Assembly (NCBI GenBank): GCA_963576725.1
Contig: OY755252.1
Coordinates: 51,857,059-51,921,058, forward strand
DNA from: Azorinus chamasolen
Taxonomy: Eukaryota; Mollusca; Bivalvia; Cardiida; Solecurtidae
Direction: 5' to 3'
Length of the DNA: 64,000 bases
Position 1 is the first letter of the stretch; each line of letters opens with the position of its first letter. The notes beneath the pieces were generated by a model. It did no database searches, was not told where the DNA came from, and worked only from the letters and a program-made list of their open reading frames with translations. Of the stretch, positions 35,481 through 47,190 are shown piece by piece. The translations under genes were made by a program, and so were the position numbers.

Positions 35481-35825
35481 ACATGCTGAAGAAATTGAAG
35501 TTTAGGACAATGTTTGGTTTCAAAACTTTCAAACTGAAGTTATAACAATAGGGTGCATTGCATATTAGAAATGAATACAAGGTGTATATATTTTACACTT
35601 GTACATCTTTAAAATACATTTAAATATAGGTACATTTCAAGTACATGAAAGGTACATTACAAGTACATGAAAGGTACATTAATTTTATTGATGATGAAAA
35701 AGCTCACCTGATAAATGATTATAAAAGAACCCCCAACACGTTCACAAATAACCCTTTACATGATACCCCCAACACGTTCACAAATAACCCTTTACATGAT
35801 AATCCCACTTGTTTATGTCTATGTA

Positions 35826-36290
35826 GAGTAGACCCCAAGTAGTCAGCTCCTACAGCAGCTGTCTGATCAGTGTCTTACATGTATGTCAGGTAGACCCCAA
35901 GTAGTCAGCTCCTACAGCAGTTGTCTGGCCAGTGTCTTACATGTATGTCAGGTAGACCCCAAGTAGTCAGCTCCTACAGCAGCTGTCTGATCAGTGTCTT
36001 ACATGTATGTCAAGTAGACCCCAAGTGGTTAGCTCCTACAGCAGCTGTCTGGCCAGTGTCTTACATGTATGTCTAGTAGACCCCAAGTAGTCAGCTCCTA
36101 CAGCAGTTGTCTGGCCAGTGTCTTACATGTATGTCAGGTAGACCCCAAGTAGTCCGCTCCTACAGCAGCTGTCGGATCAGTGTCTATGTAGAGTAGACCC
36201 CAAGTAGTCAGCTCCTACAGCAGCTGTCTGATCAGTGTCTTACATGTATGTCAAGTAGTCAGCTCCTACAGCAGCTGTCTGGTCAGGGTT
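35826..36290. repeat. 62-bp TM-core minisatellite
   Basis: About seven units of GTAGACCCCAAGTAGTCAGC, palindrome CTCCTACAGCAGCTGTCTG and TTACATGTATGTC. Spacing is 62 bp at 35828, 35890, 35952 and 36014. Confidence 0.9.
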
Positions 36291-38064
36291 TGCTCAGTTT
36301 GTTTATATGTTACTGATCAATACTGCTTGCTATGGACCATGGTAGTAGATTTCCTTGTGTCTGTTGTCCGTTGTCGTCCATCATGCATGGTCACCAAATT
36401 CTTTAAACAACATCTAACCCATGAACAATTTCTTTAAATGACATCTCTTAATCCACTTAATGGATTTCAACCAATTTTCATAGGAATGATCTGCAGGTGC
36501 CCCTCCATGAAAATTATATAAATCCTGTCCAATGCATAAGTCACAGGAGCTAATAGATTTTAACGAATAATTTTTATATGCCCGTCTTCAGATGGGAAGT
36601 ATTATGTCGTGGGGCTGTCCGTTTTTCCATCCATGAACTTTTTCTTGTTCGCTCTCTAACTAAAAACAAGAGATGTCACAGTCACGTGACAAATGCCCCC
36701 AAAAATTATACCCTGTGACCTTGACCTTTGACCCATGGACCAGGGAGTTGACACATTGTTTTTGTGTGGTTAAAATTTGTGCCAGGTTCCTTTGAAATCC
36801 ATTCACAGATAAACAAGTAATTGTACCCTGTGACCTTGATCTTTGACATATGGACCAGGGAGCTGAACGCGACACATCGTCTTTGTCTGGTGAACATCTG
36901 TGCCAAGTTATATTGAAATCCATTGACAGATAAAGATGTTACACACCGGACACGAAATTTGTGACAAAGTAATTGTACCCTGTGACCTTGACCTTTGACA
37001 TATGGACCAGGGAGTTGAAAGCGACACATCATCTTTGTGTGGTGAACATTTGTGCCAAATCATATTGAAATTCATTGATACATAAAGAAGTTACAGACCG
37101 GACACGAAATTTGTGACAAAGTAATTGTACCCTGTGACCTTGACCTTTGACCCATGGACCTGGGAGTTGAACGCGACACATCGTCTTTGTGTGGTGAACA
37201 TTTGTGGCAAGTTATATTGAAATCCTGTGATAGATGAAGAAGTTACAGACCGGAAACGAAATTTGTGACAAAGTAATTGTACCCTGTGACCTTGACCTTT
37301 GACCCATGGACCAGGGAGTTGAACGTGACACATCGTTTCTGTCTGGTGAACATTTGTGGCAAGTTATATTTAAATCCATTGATAGATGAAGAAGTTACAG
37401 ACCGGACACAAATTTGTGACAAAGTAATTGTACCCCGTGACCTTGACCTTTGACCCATGGACCTGGGAGTTGAACGCGACACATCGTCTTTGTGTGGTGA
37501 ACATTTGTGGCAAGTTATATTTAAATCCATTGATAGATGAAAAAGTTACAGACCGGACACGCAATTTGTGACAAAGTAATTGTACCCTGTGACCTTGACC
37601 TTTGACCCATGGACCTGGGAGTTGAACGCGACACATCGTCTTTGTGTGGTGAACATTTGTGGCAAGTTATATTTAAATCCATTGATAGATGAAGAAGTTA
37701 CAGACCGGACACGAAATTTGTGACAAAGTAATTGTACCCTGTGACCTTGACCTTTGACCCATGGACCTGGGAGTTGAACGCCACACATCGTCTTTGTGTG
37801 GTGAACATTTGTGGCAAGTTATATTGAAATCCATTGATAGATGAAGAAGTTACAGACCGGACACGAAATTTGTGACAAAGTAATTGTACCCTGTGACCTT
37901 GACCTTTGACCCATGGACCTGGGAGTTGAATGCGACACATCGTCTCTGTCTGGTGAACATTTGTGGCAAGTTATATTGAAATCCATTGATAGATGAAGAA
38001 GTTGCAGACCGGACACGAATTCCGGACGGAAGGACAGACGGACGGACAGACGGACACACTAACA

Positions 38065-38307
38065 AATGGGTAGTTGTGTGACTTTTTCCTTTGATCTTTT
38101 CTTGTGGGACTAGTCCCACAAGTAAAACTATTTTTGGCTCTAACTTTGGAAAAGAATGATCTGGAAGCTAACCCTAACCCTAACCCTATGTCCCACAACT
38201 GGCCAGGTTAATGTCACAAGAAATGGCCAGGTTAATGTCACAAGAGATGGCCAGGTTAATGATTTTACTTGTGCGACTAGTTAGAAAAAGTCACACAACT
38301 ACCCATT
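38065..38307. mobile_element. MITE inserted in the microsatellite of HL-C
   Basis: Terminal inverted repeats AATGGGTAGTTGTGTGAC (left) and GTCACACAACTACCCATT (right), extending to AAAAAGTC/GACTTTTT. Inside are GGGACTAGTCCC, three copies of GGCCAGGTTAATG and a short CCCTAA run. It splits the GACGGA tract of HL-C. Confidence 0.75.
38168..38187. repeat. Short telomere-like CCCTAA repeat
   Basis: CTAACCCTAACCCTAACCCT, a little over three units of the metazoan telomere hexamer, inside the 38065-38307 MITE. Confidence 0.8.
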
Positions 38308-39222
38308 GGTGAGTGCGGACGGACGGACAGACGGAAGGACGGACAATGCGATTACTATATGCCCGCCTTTGGGGGCATAAAAATGCAATCCAATCCTTTT
38401 CAAATTTTGTCAGCATGTATATGATCATAAATGTCTCGGTCAAGTTTGATAATCACCAAGATTGCCCCAAACACTCCAGATTTATCTCCCCCTACTTTAT
38501 GAATTTCAATGAATTTTTGCTTGTCCGCTCTCTAACTCTAACAAATGTAAACCAATCCTTTTCAAATTTTGTCAGCAATTATATTACCATAATGTCTAAC
38601 TCAAGTTCAATAACCAGTAAGATTGCCCCAGACACTCCAGAATTATCTCCCCTTACTTTATGAATTTCCATGATTTTTTTTATTGTCTGCTCTCAAACTC
38701 AAACAAATGTTATCCAATCCATTTCAAAGTTTGTCAGCAAGTATATTACCATAATGTCTAAGTCAAGTTCGATAACCAGCAAGATTGCCCCAGACACTCC
38801 AGAATTATCTCCACTTACTGTAAGAATTTCGGTGAATTTTTGCTTGTCCACTCTCTAACTAAAACAAATGTAATCCAATCCTTTTCAAATTTGATCAGCA
38901 TGAATATTACCATAATATCTCAGTCAAGGTCGATAGCCAGCAAGATTGTCTCTGACACTCAAGGATTATCTCCCCTTACTTTATGAATTTTGATTAACTT
39001 TTGCTTGTCCGTTCTTTAACTCAAACAATTGTAATCCAATCCTTTTCGAATTTGGTCAGCATGTATATTACCATAATGTCTAGTCAAGTTCAATAAATAG
39101 CAAGATTGCCCTCGACACTCAACAATTATCTCCCCTTTATGCCACCTGATATGGAGTAATGGCCATTCAACTTGCAGACATTTGACTGGCGTACATTGTG
39201 ACATTTTGGCACTCTTGTTTTT

Positions 39223-39900
39223 AAATGACATCTCCCCCTAATCTTAATTCCACAGAAATTATTTTGAGGTGACCCTCTAAGTTATATAAATCATCCCGGT
39301 CCATTTCATAAGTAGGTCACAAGAGCTAAAAAAGTAAAAATATATTTAAGTGAATAATTTCTTTAAACAACATCTCCTAAACTGCTGAATGGATGTCGAC
39401 AAATCTTCAGGTGATCCTCTATAAAAGTTCTATAAATCTTTCCTGTGTAAGTAGGTAGCACGAGCTACAAATAGATTTTAACAAACAATTTCTTTAATTA
39501 AAGGACATATGTTGCACTGAATGGATTTCAACCAAATTTCACAGGAATTATCTTCAGGTGACCCTCCATTAAAGTTCTATAAATTATTTGTGTCCATCAT
39601 TATTTTTTACATGAATTTCATAGTTAAATCTGTCTTACTGAATGGACTGTAAACACTGATTGGCCACTGATTGGCCATTCTACTTTGAATAATAAAAGTT
39701 TACTCCATCTCCATGGTAACCATGTAACAGTAATAGTACAGTAATGTGGAAGACGAGTTGGCTGAAACAGCTCTAACCTAACTACCCTAAGTATCCAATT
39801 TCCTATCTCAAATGACTGCTAAATTTGACTGACATAGTAGCAAATAGTGTAGAATCTGGGCAATTGTCTTCCTCAGGAGCCTGTGCAATATTTGCCTAGG
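39223..39900. other. Degenerate monomer-like sequence
   Basis: Three weakly similar segments with AATTTCTTTAAACAACATCT and CTTCAGGTGACCCTC resemble the 36365-36570 flank, so this is probably an old monomer array. Nothing coding. Confidence 0.4.
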
Positions 39901-39904
39901 TTTT

Positions 39905-41745
39905 CCATCTTTATCCTTTACTTCATATATACACCTTTGCAAACACAGAAGACGTTGATCAGATGGCTCATATAGGCGCTGTCTGACCAGTTCCTGCTCT
40001 GTTTGCTTGTTACTAGAGATGGCTCATATAGGCACTGTCTGGCCAGTTCCTGCTCTGTTTGCTTGTTACTAGAGATGGCTCATATAGGCACTGTCTGACC
40101 AGTTCCTGCTCTGTTTGCTTGTTACTAGAGATATGATTCTACAGTTTCTACCTATAGGCGCTGTCTGACCAGTTCCTGCTCTGTTTGCTTGTTACTAGAG
40201 ATATGATTCTACAGTTTCTACCTATAGGCGCTGTCTGGCCAGATCCTGCTGGCAGCTGTTTGCTTGTTACTAGAGATGGCTCCTATAGGCGCTGTCTGAC
40301 CAGATCCTGCTCTGTTTGCTTGTTACTAGAGATATGGTTCTACAGTTTCTACCTCTAGAGATATGATTCTACAGTTTCTACCTATAGGTGCTGTCTGACC
40401 AGATCCTGCTCTGTTTGCTTGTTACTAGAGATATGATTCTACAGTTTCTACCTATAGGCGCTGTCTGGCCAGATCCTGCTCTGTTTGCTTGTTACTAGAG
40501 ATATGATTCTACAGTTTCTACCTATAGGCGCTGTCTGACCAGATCCTGCTCTGTTTGCTTGTTACTAGAGATATGATTCTACAGTTTCTACCTATAGGCG
40601 CTGTCTGACCAGATCCTGCTCTGTTTGCTTGTTACAAGAGATGGCTCATATAGGCGCTGTCTGGCCAGATCCTGCTCTGTTTGCTTGTTACTAGAGATGG
40701 CTCATATAGGCGCTGTCTGGCCAGATCCTGCTCTGTTTGCTTGTTACTAGAGATGGCTCATATAGGCGCTGTCTGGCCAGATCCTGCTCTGTTTGCTTGT
40801 TACTAGAGATGGCTCATATAGGCGCTGTCTGGCCAGATCCTGCTCTGTTTGCTTGTTACTAGAGATATGATTCTACAGTTTCTACCTATAGGCGCTGTCT
40901 GGCCAGATCCTGCTCTGTTTGCTTGTTACTAGAGATATGATTCTACAGTTTCTACCTATAGGCGCTGTCTGACCAGATCCTGCTCTGTTTGCTTGTTACT
41001 AGAGATGGCTCATATAGGCGCTGTCTGGCCAGATCCTGCTCTGTTTGCTTGTTACTAGAGATGGCTCATATAGGCGCTGTCTGGCCAGATCCTGCTCTGT
41101 TTGCTTGTTACTAGAGATATGATTCTACCTATAGGCGGTGTCTGACCAGATCCTGCTCTGTTTGCTTGTTACTAGAGATATGATTCTACAGTTTCTACCT
41201 ATAGGCGCTGTCTGACCAGATCCTGCTCTGTTTGCTTGTTACTAGAGATATGATTCTACAGTTTCTACCAATAGGCGCTGTCTGACCAGATCCTGCTCTG
41301 TTTGCTTGTTACTAGAGATATGATTCTACAGTTTCTACCTCTAGAGATATGATTCTACAGTTTCTACCAATAGGCGCTGTCTGACCAGATCCTGCTCTGT
41401 TTGCTTGTTACTAGAGATATGATTCTACAGTTTCTACCAATAGGCGCTGTCAGACCAGATCCTGCTCTGTTTGCTTGTTACTAGAGATATGATTCTACAG
41501 TTTCTACCAATAGGCGCTGTCTGACCAGATCCTGCTCTGTTTGCTTGTTACTAGAGATATGTTTCTACAGTTTCTACCTATAGGCGCTGTCTGGCCAGAT
41601 CCTGCTCTGTTTGCTTGTTACTAGAGATATGATTCTACAGTTTCTACCTCTAGAGATATGATTCTACAGTTTCTACCTCTAGAGATATGATTCTACAGTT
41701 TCTACCTCTAGAGATATGATTCTACAGTTCCTACCAAGGCCAAAA
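39905..41745. repeat. TM-derived satellite, mixed 56-bp and 70-bp units
   Basis: The core GGCGCTGTCTGRCCAGATCC plus CTCTGTTTGCTTGTTACTAG is repeated about 28 times. The linker is either GATGGCTCATATA (56-bp unit) or GATATGATTCTACAGTTTC plus TACCTATA (70-bp unit). Several extra copies of the linker occur at the right end. The array starts and ends in ordinary TM sequence (39910 and 41745-41825). Confidence 0.92.
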
Positions 41746-42189
41746 CTTCCTATGTTCATTAGCCATTATGAAAATTCAGGTAATTAATATTCATGACATC
41801 ATAATTTCTTAGTAAAGGTCTAATACTTAAAGTATTAGGGTAGATCTGCTTTATCTGCCAAGCTACCAATCCTTATTTCATTAATCCATCCAAACATTTT
41901 AAGTACATGTATTTTAAACAATTTTCTATAAAGAAAACAACAAAGAAGAATTTCTTTTTTCAAGTATTTTCAAAAACAAACATGCCCTGCTTGTGACACA
42001 GTTTGGACACATTGAGATACTCAGTTTCTGGTAATCTTATATATAGAATATACCTGTAAAGTGAGACATTTACAAATATGAAGATTAAAAAATAACGATG
42101 CTGATATGAATATAAATGAACACAGACTGCTGTATGAGACAAGCAATAGAACAAGGTCAGCACCATGACAATCAGCAATGTACGTTACA

Positions 42190-42600
42190 TGTACACTTAA
42201 CAGTACATGTACACTATACAGTGCATGCACACTATACAGTACATGTATACTATACAGTACATGTACATTTAACAGTACATGTACACTCAACAGTACACAT
42301 ACAATAAAATATATGAATACTTAACAGTACGTGTATACTATACAGTATGTGTACACTATATAGTGCATGTACACTATACAGTATGTGTACACTATACAGT
42401 TCATGTATACTATACAGTATGTGTATACTATACAGTCTGTGTACACTTTACAGTGCATGTACACTATACAGTATGTGTACACTATACAGTATGTGTACAC
42501 TTTACAGTGCATGTACACTCTACAGTTCATGTACACTATACAGTGCATGTACACTAACAGTGCATGTACACTATACAGTGCATGTACACTATACAGTATG
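42190..42600. repeat. 18-bp minisatellite rich in GTAC palindromes
   Basis: About 22 units of the ACTATACAGTATGTGTAC / CAGTGCATGTACACTATA type. GTACATGTAC-like palindromes recur throughout. Open frames on both strands reflect the period of six codons. Confidence 0.9.
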
Positions 42601-43114
42601 TGATCTGATTCTACAGTTTCTGTCCAAGTCAAAAACTCTTTAGACAATTTTACACTACAAATATGAAGTGAATAAATATTCATGAAGTGATTAAATCATG
42701 CATAAAAGTTCATTAGGGAAAGGGTTAACTTGACATTCTAGTCTGAGTTGCAGTTGGCTGCAAATCTCGGGTCAAGATAAGCTGGACAGTGTTAGATTGA
42801 AATAAAAGCTTGATATTCACTGATATTCGTTGATACAACCGATATTTGCATAGCAAAAGCATACATGTATTTTTAAAACTATATTTAAGTATGCCATGAA
42901 GAGAATGTGTTTTTTGGTGCTTTTCAAAAAGACCAGTTATCTAATACAAAAATATAGTTTGACGAGTGACTACAGTACAGTCTGGCATTCATTATCCAAT
43001 ATGACCGATAGTTTAGAAACAAATCAGACTGTGTGCCATTATCAAAATAAATGTTCATGATGTTATTTCTTACACAACAGGGAAAGGGTTAAAGTCCAAA
43101 AAACACTTTTTCTA

Positions 43115-43325
43115 CTGACATCACTCATTTAAACCTCATACAACTGAACTTACAACACATAAAATGTATACCGGTAAAAATAAATCATCACTCATTTCAA
43201 CCTCATACAACTGAACTTACAACACATAAAATGTATACAGGTAAAAATAAATCATCACTTATTCAAATCTCATACCTCTGAACTTAAAATACAACACATA
43301 AATGTATACTGGTAAAAATAAACCC
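43115..43325. repeat. 67-bp tandem repeat, three copies
   Basis: Shared blocks ATCACTCATTTAAACCTCAT, ACTTACAACACATAAAATG and GGTAAAAATAAA. Confidence 0.8.
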
Positions 43326-43367
43326 TTTTCCATACAATCCTTTATATAAACAAATTGACTAACCAAA

Positions 43368-43945
43368 TTAACTTTTTCCTTCATATAAACACAGAGAGAC
43401 CCAGATCAAATGACTCCTACAGGAGCTGTCTGATCTGGGTCTGCTCTGTTTGCTTACAATACAGTGTGTTCATATGCCATTATAAAAATTAATCTGATTA
43501 ATATTAAAGGTATCATTATTTCTTACATGAATATTCAACAGGGAAAAGTTTAAACGAAATGGATAAATAATAGTAGTAAAATGCTGCAGGTATTGAATAT
43601 AGTGTAACCCTTACCAATCAATGTAAACCCATCATGCAGGCATCATGCAAAACAGTTTTGTACCATCTGGTGCTTTGTAAATGATCACAAAATTATTGCT
43701 TTTATTTTATAAGTGCAGTAAAAAATTAAAAATCTCTCAAGAATGACCACTCAAAAGTAATCACATTTGTGAAGGTTATGGTAGATGGTAGTTTAATGTT
43801 GGACAAAAGGAAAGTTCCCACATGAGCTTTCAGCATCACTTTTGTACTGCATTAATCCTTTACTCTATAGATATGCCTTTCTACATCTTTGCAAACAGAG
43901 CAGACCAAGATCAGGCAGCTCCTATTGGAGACACAGAGCTACAGA
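43368..43945. mobile_element. TM copy and partial TM copy
   Basis: 43368-43556 is complete (ACTTTTTCCTTCATATAAAC to AACAGGGAAAAGTTTAA). 43853-43945 is a left half only. A right-tail fragment lies at 44245-44322. Confidence 0.65.
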
Positions 43946-43965
43946 TCCTAAATACTAAAATCGTC

Positions 43966-44062
43966 ATTTCTCCACAAAACTGTATACTGTGACCACTCTT
44001 TAGAATTGTCTCTTTGAGACGATTTTAAAGATTAGTCACAGTATACGGTTTGATGGAGAAAT
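43966..44062. repeat. 97-bp hairpin
   Basis: TTTCTCCACAAAACTGTATA pairs with TATACGGTTTGATGGAGAAA, continuing through GTGAC/GTCAC and GTCTC/GAGAC to a small loop near 44013. No flanking repeat identity seen. It could be a foldback MITE or a hairpin RNA. Confidence 0.6.
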
Positions 44063-44457
44063 AAAGGGGTTATTTTTGAAAATATTTTAAGTTTCAAGCA
44101 ATGCATCACCCCAACCTAAGACTGCTCTTAGCATTCCTACAGTAACCACCGTGACTTGGATGTAGACTAATAGGGAATAGTTGTGATATCAAAAGTAAAA
44201 GTGAAGTTTCTATGAATGATGCTGTGTAACTTTTTATTAATGGTCCTTATACTTATTAAATTAATTAATATTCATGATGTCATCACTTCTTGCATAAATA
44301 TTCATTGGGTAAAGGGTTAATTTTGTCTTCAAATAACATTTAACAACAGTCAACTTTACATAGGTTTTCAGCTGCAGATATAATGAGAACTAATCCATCT
44401 AAATCTCTTATTTCCTAGCCAAAATTAATGCTGTGTTACTGTATTCATTTGAAATGT

Positions 44458-44955
44458 ACTGGAGAGGCCAACTCCTATCTTATAGATATCAATCAGAATA
44501 GTGCTGGAGAGGCCAACTCCTATCTTATAGATATCAATCAGAATAGTGCTGGAGAGGCCCAATCCTATCTTATAGATATCAATCAGAATAGTGTTGGAGG
44601 CCCCATCCTTTCTTATAGATATCAATCAGAATAGTGTTGGAGAGGCCCAATCATATCTTATAGATATCAATCAGAATAGTGCTGGAGAGGCCCAATCCTA
44701 TCTTATAGATATCCATCAGAATAGTGCTGGAGAGGCCCAATCCTATCTTATAGATATCAATCAGAATAGTGCTGGAGAGGCCAACTCCTATCTTATAGAT
44801 ATCAATCAGAATAGTGCTGGAGAGGCCTAATCCTATCTTATAGATATCAATCAGAATAGTGCTGGAGAGGCCCAATCCTATCTTATAGATATCAATCAGA
44901 ATAGTGCTGGAGAGGCCCAATCCTATCTTATAGATATCCATCAGTATAGTGCTGG
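44458..44955. repeat. 45-bp minisatellite
   Basis: Eleven units of AGTGCTGGAGAGGCCCAATC plus CTATCTTATAGATATCAATC. Units differ by few bases. The 15-codon period leaves frames open on both strands; no evidence of a protein. Confidence 0.9.
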
Positions 44956-45531
44956 TGAGGCCAGATTATCTTACAGATATCTATTAGAATTGTACTGGAG
45001 ATGTCAAATCCTATAGTGCTGGAGTGGCCCAACTCCTACCTTACAGATATCCAATAGAATTATGCAAAACACATTTATATGACAGAAAGGGTTAAAGCAT
45101 GCCTTGCTAATACTCATTAGAATGATTGGGCAAACTATTTCTTGCTGGTACTCATTAAAATGGTATCTTATCTGGTACTCATTAAAATGGTATCTTATCT
45201 CGTACTCTTACAATCACATTGAAGCTGAGAAATTAAAAAAGGATTTTATCTAGATTTCCTAGATCTACAGCCTGTTACCAGATCAGCAGTTTCCTACCAT
45301 GAACACAAACCTGTATGGTAAAAAAATACTCATTTCATAGAATAAAGGTACATGTTTAATTGTACATGTATTTAGCACCATTATCATAGGTTTATCACTA
45401 ATTACAACACCAACAGTGCAGCTGCTCAAGTATAATTTGGAAATACAATAACGGGGGAACAAATCAGCAAGGTTATAGGCCTTTGTCATATGACCGTGAA
45501 ATGTAGGCAATGAGAACTGTAAAGAGTTAAA

Positions 45532-45748
45532 CCATGTCCTTCATATAAATGCCTTTTCACGCCTTTGCAAACATAATAGACCCAGATGAGACAGCCCATA
45601 TTTGCTTATGGAATACCACAGGTCTAATTGTACAGTTTCTGAAATAGCCAACAATTCTCTTGTTCATTGTCCATTATCAAAATTCAGTTAATGAATATTC
45701 ATGATGTCATTATTTTGGACATGAATATTCAGCAGGGAAAGGATTAAA
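45532..45748. mobile_element. TM element, core largely deleted
   Basis: TCCTTCATATAAATGCCTTT to TCAGCAGGGAAAGGATTAA. Confidence 0.65.
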
Positions 45749-46154
45749 TCTTATTATCCGGCCTGACAACACATGCAGATCCTGATCAAATACAAGTTTT
45801 CTGATCTAGCAGCTGGTTTGGCTTAATATGCATTTCAATCAGCTAGCAGCAGAAAATCATCTTAATGTAAAGTAGAAGTGCATTTTGCTGACTAGAAACA
45901 TGTCCAAATTGTTATATGAGTGGTGTTTGTTCTAAATCAATTCTACTTTCAATACAAAAATCCATACTACAGTCAATACTACAGTCCAGTAAGACTAGTG
46001 GTAATAATTAAGACTCTCAATCGGATATGTAAATTTATACATGTACATGTACATAGACGTTTAAAAAAACAACAGTAAAAAACAGTGTTTACAGATTAAC
46101 AGTACATTTGTAACAGTCATGGTATATAGATATATAAATACATCTTAAAAGAAC

Positions 46155-46275
46155 ACCTAATGTCGCTGACTCAGTGTTTTACCTAATGTCGCTGACTCAG
46201 TGTTTTACCTAATGTCGCTGACTCAGTGTTTTACCTAATGTCGCTGACTCAGTGTTTTACCTAATGTCGCTGACC
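46155..46275. repeat. 26-bp minisatellite
   Basis: Nearly five identical copies of CCTAATGTCGCTGACTCAGT plus GTTTTA, inserted at the margin of a TM element. Confidence 0.9.
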
Positions 46276-46284
46276 TAATGCATG

Positions 46285-46504
46285 CATTGATCACTTCATG
46301 AATATTGATGTTTATAAGGTAACATTATCAGGTGAATGTTTTGGCTTAGACAGAAACAGTAGGATCACATCTACAATGTATATAATTCCATATAAAGCAA
46401 ACCGAGCAGACACTGATCAGATGGCTCCTATAGGAACTGTCTGATTTAGGTCTACTCTGTTTGCATGGGCATGAAAAGGCGTTTATATGAGGGAAAGGGT
46501 TAAG
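46285..46504. mobile_element. TM element
   Basis: ATCACTTCATGAATATTGAT, core GATGGCTCCTATAGGAACTG, end TATATGAGGGAAAGGGTTAA. Confidence 0.7.
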
Positions 46505-46629
46505 GGGCCGTAACTCTGTAAATATGCTTGATATAGCCATAAACCCCCTCAAATCGCGGCCCTTGTAGTTATGAAGTTTGAAACTGTGTAAAATATTGGC
46601 ACAACAACAGCTGGTCTAGCTTACATTGT

Positions 46630-46829
46630 TTAACCCTTTCCTCCATAAATACGCCTTTCTACGCCTCTGTAAAAGTCACTTTATGAAACCATTGTGATAA
46701 ATAGAGCATTTGCTCCTATAGTTTCAAACTACAAAATTCTAAAATTTTCCTTTTCTCTAGTTAATGCTCCTTTTCGGTATATTTATTCAAAGTGGTTGGA
46801 TTTAAAAATAGCCTATGAGGGAATGGGTA
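46630..46829. mobile_element. Chimeric MITE
   Basis: The left end (TTAACCCTTTCCTCCATAAA, ACGCCTTTCTACGCCTCTG) is TM-like. The right end (TAGCCTATGAGGGAATGGG) and the TTCTCTAG-rich interior match the 9586-9786 MITE instead. Confidence 0.5.
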
Positions 46830-47190
46830 TAAAGGTTTCTGTTGTATGCATTTCAACAAAATAGAAAAAAAAACCCATCCTAATTAGGGAAAACACTCAT
46901 TTTTTATTTTTCTGACTAGAAATGTATCTATATTTGTAATAAGAGTTTTATTTGCCCTAAATCAATTCTATTTTCAATGTAAGAACACAACAAATACTAC
47001 ATTTTAATGAGACTAGTGAATTTCAATTATAAAGACTCACAATTGGGTGTGTAAAATTATCTGACTACAAAAGACTAAGTAAGATGAACATAAATAGGGT
47101 GGTCATAGAGTAACAAATACATGTGTAACAGTCATGCTAGATAAACTCATAAATATGACTTACAAAAATGTATGCAAATACTGAAAAGAG

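Larger units (their letters stand above)
36665..38383 (+). mobile_element. HL-C element nested in HL-D
   Basis: The 5' end is AACAAGAGATGTCACAGTCA (palindrome GTCAC...GTGAC), then ATGCCCCCAAA at 36693. About eight monomers of 152 bp follow (CCTGTGACCTTGACCTTTGA, GTTACAGACCGGACACG). Then come a GACGGACAGACGG tract, interrupted by a MITE at 38065-38307, and a terminal TTTGGGGGCATAAAAA. The end repeats ATGCCCCCAAA and TTTGGGGGCAT are exact complements. Confidence 0.85.
36571..39222 (-). mobile_element. HL-D element split by HL-C
   Basis: The 3' terminus (complement of GACGGGCATATAAAAA) is at 36571-36590 and one partial monomer reaches 36664. After HL-C the monomers resume at 38384 and run at about 161-bp spacing (CAATCCTTTTCAAATTT) to the 5' terminus at 39222 (complement of AACAAGAGTGCC). 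The two halves join within one monomer phase. Confidence 0.75.

Noticed and set aside
36660..38198. Chain of minus-strand open frames of 65-108 codons
   Set aside because: They repeat with the 152-bp monomer of HL-C, change frame each unit and have no conserved start. They are by-products of the tandem array.
39905..41745. CRISPR-like appearance of regular repeats
   Set aside because: The spacers are identical, not unique, the units derive from a MITE core, and the DNA is eukaryotic.
42021..42683. Overlapping frames on both strands of 60-120 codons
   Set aside because: The 18-bp minisatellite has a period divisible by three, so frames stay open by chance. The peptides are pure repeats.
44425..44941. 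Frames encoding 15-residue repeats on both strands
   Set aside because: 45-bp minisatellite; open on both strands at once. No promoter, splice context or signal sequence.
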